Source of the DNA: an uncultured Paludibacter sp.
GTDB lineage: Bacteria; Bacteroidota; Bacteroidia; Bacteroidales; Paludibacteraceae
DNA: 21,092 nt
Assembly: GCA_937927845.1 (NCBI GenBank)
Contig: CALFXE010000169.1
Span: 1-21,092 of the forward strand
Direction: 5' to 3'
A model generated the notes under the pieces. The model made no database searches, had not been told where the DNA came from, and was given only the letters and a program-made list of their open reading frames with translations. A program made the position numbers and the translations under genes. Shown here piece by piece: positions 1 through 7,470 of this stretch. Numbering within the stretch: position 1 is the stretch's first letter; each line of letters starts with the position of its first letter.

Positions 1-49
1 GTACAATAAAAACAACGAAGGAATTTTCTAACAATAAAACAATCAAATT

Positions 50-496
50 ATGATAGTCAGTCCATTTTTAATAGATAGCGGAGATAAGGCAATAATAGGA
101 ATTGTCCTCTGGGGATTGGTGATACTGGCGGCAATTATTCTGCCGAAAGCTATTCGCTATAAGAAACGTATGCGGAAAGAATACGAAGAAAAAACGGCTC
201 CTGAAATAGAAATGATAGTCGTTCCGGGTGATAAAACGAAACCCGAATCTTCCGGCTATAAGAAACAGTTTCTTGTCAATGCAGGTATCCCGACAAGAAA
301 CGGAAAATTAGTAAGTATCCGTAAGGAATACCATAACCGGATTTCAAAGATTGTAGGGGTTATAGGAAAAAATGAAGTAACCATATTCAGTTACATAGAC
401 AATGTCCTGAAGCATCATTTTGAAACCTTTCAGGATGAGATTTCAGAACAGTATAAGAAGAATAACAATGATGATTACCTAAACCCTAAAAAGTAA
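50..496 (+). CDS. DUF3408-type conjugal transfer protein with N-terminal membrane helix
   Basis: A 148-aa protein with one hydrophobic segment at about residues 13-35, then a basic stretch and a C-terminal domain (about residues 85-135) that resembles the DUF3408 domain of Bacteroides conjugative transposons (an isoleucine/valine-rich helical region around IGKNEVTIFSYIDNVLKHHF). DUF3408 proteins usually lie between the ParA-like TraA and TraD at the start of CTnDOT-type tra operons, and that is this gene's position: traD-like begins 3 nt after its stop. Family knowledge suggests a TraB/TraC-position protein of unclear biochemical role; the domain may be ribbon-helix-helix-like (inference). 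The membrane helix suggests an inner-membrane form. Start ATG at 50 follows an A-rich leader. Its promoter must lie upstream of the window. Confidence 0.75.
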   Translation: MIVSPFLIDSGDKAIIGIVLWGLVILAAIILPKAIRYKKRMRKEYEEKTAPEIEMIVVPGDKTKPESSGYKKQFLVNAGIPTRNGKLVSIRKEYHNRISKIVGVIGKNEVTIFSYIDNVLKHHFETFQDEISEQYKKNNNDDYLNPKK

Positions 497-498
497 GG

Positions 499-1254
499 AT
501 GGAAAAGATATTTATAACCGTAGTTATCCTGTATGCCCTTTTTGTCGGAATTTATTTCTTGTGGGCAAGAGCAGGAAAAAGACGAAAAAAGAACATTATC
601 GGTCAGGGTAGCTCCATTCATGAAGCAGGTCGTTTGAAGGAAAATATTGTCGGGAAAAGCACATTTGATTTAAGCGCATCGACGCCACTCGCTGCCAAAT
701 CGGAGCCACTCACTGCCACCTCGCTAAAATCTGAAAATCAGGCTGAAAATCCCGATATATTTGCTTCGCCTAACGAGGTAAAGCCATCAGCGGAAGTGCC
801 GCCGGAGGAATTGGAAGAAGCGTTTTCCGACACTCCACCGGATGAAGAAAACGAGCCTATGGATATAGATTATCCGCTCGAATATGAAATGACGGACGAA
901 AACGAAGATGCGCCGGAAGACGAAGAAGAAACGGAAGAAGTGGAAGGAACGGCACAAGCCGTACTCGCTTCAGGTATTCAGTTCGATGATCTGGGTAATG
1001 CAGTCCGCACTGTAAACCGGACGAATGAAGCAACGCCGGAGCAAAAACGAAAAGCGGGCGATACTTTACTGGAGATACGGCAGACTGATATGTTTGAACA
1101 GGTGGTTTCTGGTAAGCCCGATGCAAAGCGAATCGTTACCGACCTTATGGCTGAAAGCCTTTCGGCTTTTTATGAGCGGAAAGACAAGGAAGCCGGAACT
1201 GCCGGAAACGGCAAAAAGGCTCCCGACAATTTTAATATCAGAGATTTCGCATAG
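499..1254 (+). CDS. traD: TraD-like conjugal transfer protein (DUF4122 type)
   Basis: A 251-aa protein with an N-terminal membrane helix (about residues 3-22), a basic stop-transfer patch (KRRKKN), a long low-complexity acidic and proline-rich middle (about residues 60-150, rich in E, D and P), and a better-ordered C-terminal part with GIQFDDLGNAVRTV and DTLLEIRQTDMFEQVV. This architecture and its place between the DUF3408 gene and traE match the DUF4122/TraD slot of Bacteroides CTn operons. The function is not established; a membrane-anchored scaffold or adaptor of the transfer apparatus is an inference. The start is 2 nt after the upstream stop, indicating translational coupling. The stop codon sits in the loop of a small hairpin (arms 1245-1251 and 1255-1261). 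The assignment rests more on position and general features than on a strong motif. Confidence 0.65.
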   Translation: MEKIFITVVILYALFVGIYFLWARAGKRRKKNIIGQGSSIHEAGRLKENIVGKSTFDLSASTPLAAKSEPLTATSLKSENQAENPDIFASPNEVKPSAEVPPEELEEAFSDTPPDEENEPMDIDYPLEYEMTDENEDAPEDEEETEEVEGTAQAVLASGIQFDDLGNAVRTVNRTNEATPEQKRKAGDTLLEIRQTDMFEQVVSGKPDAKRIVTDLMAESLSAFYERKDKEAGTAGNGKKAPDNFNIRDFA

Positions 1255-1330
1255 TGCGAAAAGTATTAATAATAATGTAAAACAAAGAAAGATGAAAGAA
1301 AGAGATTACGGATAGCTTTCGCGCTATCAA

Positions 1331-1351
1331 CCACTAAAAAATTCAATAGTA
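1331..1351 (+). repeat. Intergenic motif, copy 1 (traE leader)
   Basis: A motif starting CCACTAAAAAA and ending CAATAGTA. It recurs almost unchanged at 8836-8857 in front of traN, with one extra A and one T-to-C change. Both copies lie in the two largest gaps of the tra operon, each just after a GC-rich hairpin-like stretch. Function unknown. Confidence 0.6.
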
Positions 1352-1368
1352 ACAAGATTTATCAACCC

Positions 1369-1402
1369 GGTATCGGGACTATCCACCCCGATACCATTTT
1401 TT
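1369..1402 (+). terminator. Intrinsic-terminator-like hairpin 15 nt before traE
   Basis: A 9-bp perfect stem GGTATCGGG/CCCGATACC, 9-nt loop, then A and six T residues ending at 1402. It lies inside what should be a continuous tra operon, with traE starting at 1418. It could be a partial terminator that sets the ratio of early to late tra products, or a regulated attenuator. Confidence 0.6.
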
Positions 1403-1417
1403 AAACAATTTCTCATT

Positions 1418-1720
1418 ATGACAAAGAAAAAATTTCTAATGTCGGCAGCTTTTATTCTGGCTGCTGTTTCAAGTGCATTCGCACAAGGTAACGGAATTGG
1501 CGGCATTACCGAGGCCACGAACATGGTAACGAGCTATTTCGATCCGGGGACAAAATTGATATACGCCATAGGTGCGGTCGTCGGTTTGATTGGGGGTGTA
1601 AAGGTGTACGGAAAATTCAGTTCCGGCGATCCCGATACATCGAAAACGGCCGCGTCGTGGTTCGGTGCCTGTATATTTCTTATAGTTGCCGCTACCATCC
1701 TGCGCTCCTTCTTCCTTTAA
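1418..1720 (+). CDS. traE: TraE, DUF4134 conjugative transposon protein
   Basis: A 100-aa protein with a Sec-type signal peptide (likely cut after AFA, about residue 22), then a short mature protein with two hydrophobic helices (about residues 45-62 and 80-98) separated by the conserved loop VKVYGKFSSGDPDTSKTAASW. These are the hallmarks of DUF4134, the TraE protein of Bacteroides conjugative transposons. The small two-helix exported form is similar in size and topology to VirB2-type pilins, so a pilus or channel subunit role is plausible (inference). The length is normal for the family. traF follows after 23 nt. This is the first gene behind the hairpin ending at 1402, so it could be the start of a separately controlled part of the operon. 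Confidence 0.92.
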   Translation: MTKKKFLMSAAFILAAVSSAFAQGNGIGGITEATNMVTSYFDPGTKLIYAIGAVVGLIGGVKVYGKFSSGDPDTSKTAASWFGACIFLIVAATILRSFFL

Positions 1721-1743
1721 TCAGCTTCATACAGATAAGAGTT

Positions 1744-2076
1744 ATGGAGTTTAATATTAACAAAGGGATAGGCAAAAGCGTGGAGTTCAAAGGTTTAAAA
1801 TCACAATACCTTTTCATATTTGCCGCAGGCTTGCTTGCCGTATTCATTGTCTTTGTCATTATGTATATGGCAGGCGTGGATCAGTGGGTGTGTATCGGCT
1901 TCGGTGTAATCGCTGCATCGGTATTGGTATGGATGACCTTTAACCTGAATACAAAATACGGGGAACATGGCTTAATGAAAGTCATGGCTGTAAAACAGCA
2001 TCCCCGCTATTTGATAAACAGGAAAACTCCGCACCGCCTGTTCAAACGGAAAAGAAAGGAGGTAGGATATGCGTAA
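1744..2076 (+). CDS. traF: TraF, DUF4133 conjugative transposon protein
   Basis: A 110-aa protein read from the ATG at 1744 (MEFNINKGIGKSVEFKGLK). A longer reading from 1657 overlaps traE in another frame and lacks family features, so I rejected it. There are two closely spaced membrane helices (about residues 22-42 and 45-62) and a basic tail (HRLFKRKRKE). This is the DUF4133/TraF pattern of CTnDOT-like elements and is VirB3-like in size and in its place just before the VirB4-type ATPase. It probably acts at the inner membrane with TraG. Its last 8 nt overlap the traG start, and the traG ribosome site lies inside its coding sequence, so the two are translationally coupled. Confidence 0.9.
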   Translation: MEFNINKGIGKSVEFKGLKSQYLFIFAAGLLAVFIVFVIMYMAGVDQWVCIGFGVIAASVLVWMTFNLNTKYGEHGLMKVMAVKQHPRYLINRKTPHRLFKRKRKEVGYA

Positions 2077-4573
2077 TATAATGAAGGCATCTACCATTGA
2101 AAACAAGTTCCCGTTACTGGCTGTCGAACATGACTGCATCATTTCAAAGGATGCGGATATTACGGTCGCTTATTATGTGGAGCTGCCGGAATTGTTTACA
2201 GTAACCAATACGGAATATGAAGCGATACACTCGTCCTGGACGAAAGCAGTAAAAGTCCTTCCTGAATACAGTGTGGTGCATAAACAAGATTGGTTTGTGC
2301 GTGAAACCTACAAACCACAGACTGATAAGGATGATATGAGTTTCTTATCCCGCAGTTTTGAAAAGCACTTCAACGAACGTCCTTTCCTGAATCACTCATG
2401 TTTCCTGTTCCTGACTAAAACAACGAAAGAGCGAATGAGAATGCAAAGCAACTTCTCATCGCTTTGTCGTGGGAACATTATTCCTAAAGAAGTCAATAAG
2501 GATACGAGTGTGAAGTTTCTGGAAGCTGTCGGGCAATTTGAACGGATAATGAATGATAGCGGATTTATTACGCTTACCCGTATCAGTTCGGATGAGATTA
2601 CAGGAACGGATGAAAAGGCAGGGCTTATTGAAAAGTATTTCGCCTTGTCGCTCGATGATACCACCTGCTTGCAGGATATGGAACTGGGTGCCGACGGACT
2701 TCGGGTAGGTAGTAAACATATTTGCCTGCATACGCTTTCGGATGCAGAAGATCTGCCCGGACGTATTGGAACGGATATGCGGTATGAAAAACTATCGACC
2801 GATAGAAGTGATTGCCGTTTGTCGTTCGCTTCTCCGGTAGGATTACTTCTCTCATGCGACCATATCTACAACCAGTATTTATTTATTGAGGATAGTGCGG
2901 AGAATCTTCGGAAGTTTGAAAAGAGTGCAAGGAATATGCAGTCGCTTTCAAAGTACAGTCGTGGAAATCAAATAAATAAGGAGTGGATCGACCAGTATCT
3001 AAACGAAGCGCATAGCTTCGGGCTGACTTCCATCAGGGCGCATTTCAACGTGATAGCGTGGAGTGATGATGTGGAAGAACTAAAACATATCCGCAATGAC
3101 GTAGGTAGCCAGTTGGCTCTTATGGAATGTAAGCCCAGACACAATACTGTGGATGCCGCTACTTTGTACTGGGCAGGAATGCCGGGTAATAGTGGGGATT
3201 TTCCTGCGGAAGAAGCGTTCTATACATTTATCGAACCTGCCTTGTGCTTTTTCACGGAAGAAACAAACTACCGGAGTTCACCCAGTCCGTTCGGTATCAA
3301 AATGGCGGACAGGGTTTCAGGTAAGCCACTCCATGTGGATATTTCCGACTTGCCCATGAAAAAAGGAATTATTACAAATAGGAATAAATTCATTCTTGGG
3401 CCGTCGGGAAGTGGCAAATCTTTCTTTACAAATCACATGGTGCGCCAATACTACGAACAGGGTACGCATATCGTTTTGGTGGACACAGGAAACTCTTATC
3501 AGGGATTATGCAACCTAATCAACAAGCGCACAGGTGGTCAGGATGGAGTATATTTTACTTACACGGAACAAAATCCGATTGCTTTCAATCCTTTTTACAC
3601 GGATGATAATGTTTTCGATATTGAAAAGCGTGAGAGTATAAAAACGCTGATCCTTACCCTGTGGAAAAGGGATAATGAGCCGCCTTCACGGGCGGAAGAA
3701 GTTGCCCTCTCCAATGCAGTCAGCCAGTATATAGAAAAGTTGAAAACCGATAAAAAACTGATACCGTCTTTCAACACATTCTATGAGTTTGTCCGTGATG
3801 ACTACAAAAAGGTACTGGAAGAAAAGAAAGTACGTGAAAAGGACTTCGATATAGCGAATTTCCTGAATGTACTGGAGCCGTACTATCGCGGGGGTGAATA
3901 CGACTTCCTGTTGAACTCGGATAAGCAACTGGATTTATTATCTAAACGCTTCATTGTCTTTGAGATAGATGCGATAAAAGACCATAAAATCCTATTTCCC
4001 GTCGTAACGATCATAATCATGGAAGTGTTCATCAACAAAATGCGCCGTTTGCAGGGCATCCGTAAGATGATATTGATTGAAGAAGCATGGAAGGCAATCG
4101 CTAAAGAGGGTATGGCAGAGTACATTAAGTATCTTTTTAAGACTGTGAGGAAATTCTTCGGAGAGGCGATTGTCGTTACACAGGAGGTCGATGATATTAT
4201 CGCTTCTCCTATTGTGAAAGAGAGTATTATCAACAATAGCGACTGTAAAATTTTGCTCGACCAAAGAAAATACATGAACAAATTTGACAGTATTCAGGCG
4301 TTGTTGGGATTGACCGAAAAGGAAAAATCGCAGGTACTCTCTATCAATATGTCCAATGTACCCAGTCGTAAATACAAGGAAGTCTGGTTTGGGTTAGGAG
4401 GTGTACAAAGTGCCGTATATGCCACAGAAGTAAGTCTGGAAGAATATTACACCTATACAACCGAAGAATCGGAGAAAATGGAAGTGATGCAACTGGCTGA
4501 AAAACTGGATGGAAATATGGAACTGGCGATTAAGCAGATTGCTGAAAGCAAGCGACAGGAGTACGGAGGATAG
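2069..4573 (+). CDS. traG: TraG, VirB4-family conjugative transposon ATPase
   Basis: An 834-aa cytoplasmic or membrane-associated ATPase that powers the MPF_B type IV secretion apparatus. The Walker A motif GPSGSGKS is at residues 444-451 and the Walker B-like MILIEEAW at about 667-674. A further conserved stretch, VVTQEVDDI, follows at about residue 710. The N-terminal half (residues 1-400) is the VirB4/CagE-type region. The length fits the TraG family of Bacteroides CTns (about 830 aa). I chose the ATG at 2069 because AAAGGAGG ends 6 nt before it, one of the few strong Shine-Dalgarno sites in this window. The ATG at 2081 is the alternative. It overlaps traF by 8 nt. Despite its name it belongs with VirB4, not with the VirD4/TraG coupling proteins. 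The frame is intact. Confidence 0.96.
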   Translation: MRNIMKASTIENKFPLLAVEHDCIISKDADITVAYYVELPELFTVTNTEYEAIHSSWTKAVKVLPEYSVVHKQDWFVRETYKPQTDKDDMSFLSRSFEKHFNERPFLNHSCFLFLTKTTKERMRMQSNFSSLCRGNIIPKEVNKDTSVKFLEAVGQFERIMNDSGFITLTRISSDEITGTDEKAGLIEKYFALSLDDTTCLQDMELGADGLRVGSKHICLHTLSDAEDLPGRIGTDMRYEKLSTDRSDCRLSFASPVGLLLSCDHIYNQYLFIEDSAENLRKFEKSARNMQSLSKYSRGNQINKEWIDQYLNEAHSFGLTSIRAHFNVIAWSDDVEELKHIRNDVGSQLALMECKPRHNTVDAATLYWAGMPGNSGDFPAEEAFYTFIEPALCFFTEETNYRSSPSPFGIKMADRVSGKPLHVDISDLPMKKGIITNRNKFILGPSGSGKSFFTNHMVRQYYEQGTHIVLVDTGNSYQGLCNLINKRTGGQDGVYFTYTEQNPIAFNPFYTDDNVFDIEKRESIKTLILTLWKRDNEPPSRAEEVALSNAVSQYIEKLKTDKKLIPSFNTFYEFVRDDYKKVLEEKKVREKDFDIANFLNVLEPYYRGGEYDFLLNSDKQLDLLSKRFIVFEIDAIKDHKILFPVVTIIIMEVFINKMRRLQGIRKMILIEEAWKAIAKEGMAEYIKYLFKTVRKFFGEAIVVTQEVDDIIASPIVKESIINNSDCKILLDQRKYMNKFDSIQALLGLTEKEKSQVLSINMSNVPSRKYKEVWFGLGGVQSAVYATEVSLEEYYTYTTEESEKMEVMQLAEKLDGNMELAIKQIAESKRQEYGG

Positions 4574-4578
4574 ATGCC

Positions 4579-4881
4579 ATGAAAAGAAAAAACAGTAAGC
4601 CGTTTGCGGCACCGCAACTTCATACCCATTTCCCGATGAGAGAGATATGCGGGACATGGGAAAGCCTTTGCGGTTCCCCCGGACTTAAAATATTCCATGA
4701 CGGTAGTCGGTTCCGGTTGAAGTTTATTTACAAACAAAACACGGCGTTTACCGTCCCTTTGTGCCAGAGCTGGGGGATTACCTTTTTCTATTTCTACGGT
4801 ATGATTCGCATTGCCTACGATGATGAGCGGGATATGCTTCTGCTTACTACCGAAGGCGAATACAAAAGGGTGTACGATTAA
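4579..4881 (+). CDS. DUF3876-type protein in the traH position
   Basis: A 100-aa protein without signal peptide or membrane helix. It has a basic start and a core of short beta-like segments (ICGTWESLCGSPGLKI, FRLKFIYKQ, FTVPLCQSWGITFF, LLLTTEGEYKRV). It matches the DUF3876 family found between traG and traI in Bacteroides conjugative transposons. The beta-rich, lipocalin-like pattern suggests a small binding protein, but the function is unknown. It starts 5 nt after the traG stop, in the same operon. I give no tra symbol because the traH name is not applied consistently to this family. Confidence 0.75.
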   Translation: MKRKNSKPFAAPQLHTHFPMREICGTWESLCGSPGLKIFHDGSRFRLKFIYKQNTAFTVPLCQSWGITFFYFYGMIRIAYDDERDMLLLTTEGEYKRVYD

Positions 4882-4918
4882 GGTACACAAAATCAATAAT
4901 CATTAAAAAATAAAAAGT

Positions 4919-5539
4919 ATGAAACGAATATTTATGTGCCTGATAGTGGCACTTTCTATGTTCTCATTTCAGGCGAAAGCGCAGTGGGTTGTAACCGATC
5001 CGACCAATCTTGTGCAAAATATCACAAGTGCGATACAAGGTACATCCACGGCAGGTAATATGATAAAAAACCTGCAAGAAAGTATCAAAATCTACAATCA
5101 GGGAAAGGAATACTACGACGCTTTGAAGTCTGTCCACAATCTGATTAAAGATGCCCGTAAGGTACAAAAGACGATTTCAATGGTCAGCGAAATTACGGAC
5201 ATCTACGTGAACGGATTTAATAAAATGGTGGGTGATCCCAATTTTACCCCGAATGAACTGGCGGCAATCTCAACAGGCTATGCCAAACTACTGGAGGAAG
5301 GGGGAGCGTTGGTAACGGATTTGAAAAACGTAGTTACCGGAAGCAACGGGCTTTCCCTGTCCGATAAAGAACGGATGGATGCGATAGACAACATTTATAA
5401 TAAGATGTTGGACTATCGTAACCTGACGAAGTATTACACTCAAAAGAGTATATCGGTTTCGTATATCCGTGCCAAAGAAAAAGGCGATACGGACAGGGTA
5501 TTATCTCTTTACGGTAGTCCTGCCGAAAGATATTGGTAA
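4919..5539 (+). CDS. traI: TraI, DUF4141 conjugative transposon protein
   Basis: A 206-aa secreted or periplasmic protein. A signal peptide (about residues 1-21, ending AKAQ) is followed by a mostly helical mature region (WVVTDPTNLVQNITSAIQGTS, then heptad-like helices). This matches DUF4141/TraI of CTnDOT-type elements. The overall plan, a signal peptide then a long helical domain starting near WVV, recalls VirB5/TrbJ-type minor pilus or adhesion proteins (inference). A 37-nt A-rich gap precedes the start, and traJ begins 20 nt after the stop. The length is normal. Confidence 0.9.
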   Translation: MKRIFMCLIVALSMFSFQAKAQWVVTDPTNLVQNITSAIQGTSTAGNMIKNLQESIKIYNQGKEYYDALKSVHNLIKDARKVQKTISMVSEITDIYVNGFNKMVGDPNFTPNELAAISTGYAKLLEEGGALVTDLKNVVTGSNGLSLSDKERMDAIDNIYNKMLDYRNLTKYYTQKSISVSYIRAKEKGDTDRVLSLYGSPAERYW

Positions 5540-5559
5540 TCAAACAAATGTAGTCAGTT

Positions 5560-6546
5560 ATGAATTTTGACAACTTACATCAGATTCTTGCGAATCTGTA
5601 CCAAGACATGATACCTCTTTGCAGCAACATGATTGGGGTTGCAAAGGGGTTGGCAGGATTGGGCGCACTCTTTTATGTAGCATACAGGGTATGGCAGGCG
5701 TTAAGCCGTGCGGAGCCTATTGATGTGTTTCCGCTTCTCCGTCCTTTTGCGATAGGGCTTTGTATAATGTTTTTCCCTACACTGGTTTTGGGAACTATCA
5801 ATGCGGTTATGAGTCCCATTGTTACAGGTACTCATAGCATTTTGGAATCGCAGACAATGGATATGAAAGCCTATCAGCAACAGAAAGACAATCTGGAATA
5901 TGAAGCCCGTGTCCGCGAGGGTAAAGCATGGCTTGTCGATGATAAAGTGTATGACCAGAAAATGAAAGACCTCGGTATTACCGATACACCCGAAATTATC
6001 AGTATGTGGGGAGAACGGCTTTGGTATGATATCAAAGCATGGTTCCGGCAGGTAATCAGGGATTTCTTTGAACTGCTGTTCAATGCTTCCGCATTGGTCA
6101 TTGATACGATACGCACATTTTTCCTTGTCGTGTTAGCCATACTGGGGCCTATTGCGTTTGCCTTTTCCATTTATGACGGGTTTCAGGCAACGCTCACCCA
6201 GTGGCTTACACGCTATATAAGCGTATATCTGTGGCTTCCTATTTCTGACATTTTTTCTTCCGTACTGGCACGCATACAGACTTTGATGCTTGAACAGGAT
6301 ATAGCCTTGTTGCAAGATCCGAACTATATTCCCGACGGCTCGAATGGTGTGTATATCGTATTCTTGATTATCGGAATTATCGGATACTTCACTATCCCGA
6401 CCGTAGCCGGATGGATTATTCAATCAGGTGGAGCGGGTGCATACGGAAGCGCAGTAAACAAAACAGCAAGTAAAGCAGGTGGAATTGCCGGAGGCGTTGC
6501 GGGATCAGTAGCAGGAAACGTTGGCGGTCGTTTGCTTGGTAAATAA
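5560..6546 (+). CDS. traJ: TraJ conjugative transposon membrane protein (VirB6/TrbL-like)
   Basis: A 328-aa polytopic inner-membrane protein. Hydrophobic segments lie at about residues 26-44, 60-85, 165-185, 185-205, 220-240 and 262-290. A hydrophilic, charged section (about 100-160) lies between the second and third. The C-terminus is very rich in glycine and alanine (residues 290-328, repeated GGIAGGVAGSVAGN). This is the TraJ family of Bacteroides conjugative transposons and the equivalent of VirB6/TrbL, which form the inner-membrane part of the DNA channel. It is in the operon between traI and traK, with 20-21-nt gaps. The frame is intact and the length typical. Confidence 0.93.
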   Translation: MNFDNLHQILANLYQDMIPLCSNMIGVAKGLAGLGALFYVAYRVWQALSRAEPIDVFPLLRPFAIGLCIMFFPTLVLGTINAVMSPIVTGTHSILESQTMDMKAYQQQKDNLEYEARVREGKAWLVDDKVYDQKMKDLGITDTPEIISMWGERLWYDIKAWFRQVIRDFFELLFNASALVIDTIRTFFLVVLAILGPIAFAFSIYDGFQATLTQWLTRYISVYLWLPISDIFSSVLARIQTLMLEQDIALLQDPNYIPDGSNGVYIVFLIIGIIGYFTIPTVAGWIIQSGGAGAYGSAVNKTASKAGGIAGGVAGSVAGNVGGRLLGK

Positions 6547-6567
6547 CCAATAAATGTAATTAAAAAC

Positions 6568-7191
6568 ATGGAGTTCAAAAGTTTAAAAAATATTGAAACA
6601 AGTTTCAAGCAAATAAGGATTATCGCCATTGTGTTTGTGGTGCTGTGTGCAGGAATTACCGGATATGCAGTCTGGAACTCATTCAGCTTTGCGGAAGCAC
6701 AACGGCAGAAAATCTATGTATTGGATGAAGGAAAATCGCTTATGTTGGCTCTTTCACAGGACTTATCTCAAAACCGTCCTGTTGAAGCAAGGGAGCATAT
6801 CAAGCGATTTCACGAACTGTTCTTTACCTTATCACCGGATAAAAGCGCCATTGAATCAAACATCAACAGGGCACTCTTTCTGGTGGACAAAAGTGCTTTC
6901 CGCTATTATCAGGATATGTCGGAAAAAGGTTACTACAACCGCATTGTGTCGGGTAATATCAATCAGATTATTCAGATTGATTCTGTGGCATGTAATCTCG
7001 ATGTTTATCCCTATAAGGTAATGACCTACGCCCGGCAAATGATTATCAGGGCAAGTAATGTAACGGAGCGAAGCCTTGTTACACGCTGCGACCTGATAAA
7101 CTCTGTCAGAAGCGACAATAATCCTCATGGGTTTACTATGGAACGCTTTGAAATATTAGAAAACAGGGATTTACGAACAATAGACAGATAA
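6568..7191 (+). CDS. traK: TraK conjugative transposon protein (VirB8-like)
   Basis: A 207-aa bitopic inner-membrane protein. A short cytoplasmic N-terminus (MEFKSLKNIETSFKQIR) leads into a membrane helix (about residues 17-38) and a periplasmic domain of about 165 residues. The sequence is typical of TraK in CTnDOT-type elements, with LMLALSQDLSQNRPVEAREH after the helix and a C-terminal ENRDLRTIDR. Topology and position make it the counterpart of VirB8, an assembly factor joining inner-membrane and periplasmic parts of the machine (family knowledge). traL follows after 3 nt. Confidence 0.93.
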   Translation: MEFKSLKNIETSFKQIRIIAIVFVVLCAGITGYAVWNSFSFAEAQRQKIYVLDEGKSLMLALSQDLSQNRPVEAREHIKRFHELFFTLSPDKSAIESNINRALFLVDKSAFRYYQDMSEKGYYNRIVSGNINQIIQIDSVACNLDVYPYKVMTYARQMIIRASNVTERSLVTRCDLINSVRSDNNPHGFTMERFEILENRDLRTIDR

Positions 7192-7194
7192 GCC

Positions 7195-7470
7195 ATGATA
7201 AAGAAAAAACTTACAGCCGTAAGGGACTGGATGGAAGACGGTCTGCGGTCGTTGTTGGGGCGGATAACGCCCGACGGACGGGTTATCATAATCCTTGTAA
7301 TGCTTTTTGTGTTTGGTGCAGGTTCCATCTACATGACGGTTTCGTCCATTTACAATATGGGCAAAAAAAGCGGTCAGGAGATGCAGATAGAACATATCAG
7401 ACAACTGGAGCTGGAGCATCAGCAAAAAGCAGATAGTATAAACTTAATAAACAGATTTGATTATGAGTAA
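7195..7470 (+). CDS. traL: TraL, DUF3989 small membrane protein
   Basis: A 91-aa protein with a basic N-terminus (MIKKKLTAVRDWMEDGLRSL), one membrane helix (about residues 30-50) and a charged helical periplasmic tail. It matches the DUF3989/TraL family, always found between traK and traM. Its role in the transfer apparatus is unknown. The start codon is 3 nt after the traK stop, and the end overlaps the true traM ATG by 8 nt, so the three genes are translationally coupled. Confidence 0.85.
   Translation: MIKKKLTAVRDWMEDGLRSLLGRITPDGRVIIILVMLFVFGAGSIYMTVSSIYNMGKKSGQEMQIEHIRQLELEHQQKADSINLINRFDYE

Larger units (their letters stand above)
1245..1402 (+). promoter_or_regulatory. Hairpin-rich leader before traE (possible attenuator)
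   Basis: The gap between traD and traE holds three hairpins in a row. The first is TTTCGCA/TGCGAAA around the traD stop (1245-1261). The second is GATAGC/GCTATC with a 6-nt loop (1311-1328). The third is a perfect 9-bp stem GGTATCGGG/CCCGATACC (1369-1377 and 1387-1395). The third is followed at once by ATTTTTT (1396-1402), the layout of a Rho-independent terminator. I see no TAnnTTTG box between it and traE, so downstream transcription would have to read through; attenuation or RNA processing is an inference. Confidence 0.55.

Noticed and set aside
1025..1315. 96-aa plus-strand frame overlapping traD
   Set aside because: It is out of frame within traD, has no family features, and its end falls in the hairpin leader.
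1657..1743. Longer start for traF
   Set aside because: The extension overlaps traE in another frame. The ATG at 1744 gives the normal TraF length and beginning.
3883..4281. 132-aa minus-strand frame inside traG
   Set aside because: It is antisense to the conserved ATPase motifs; codon-bias shadow.
4453..4896. 147-aa minus-strand frame across the traG end and the DUF3876 gene
   Set aside because: It crosses two supported plus-strand genes and has no domain features.
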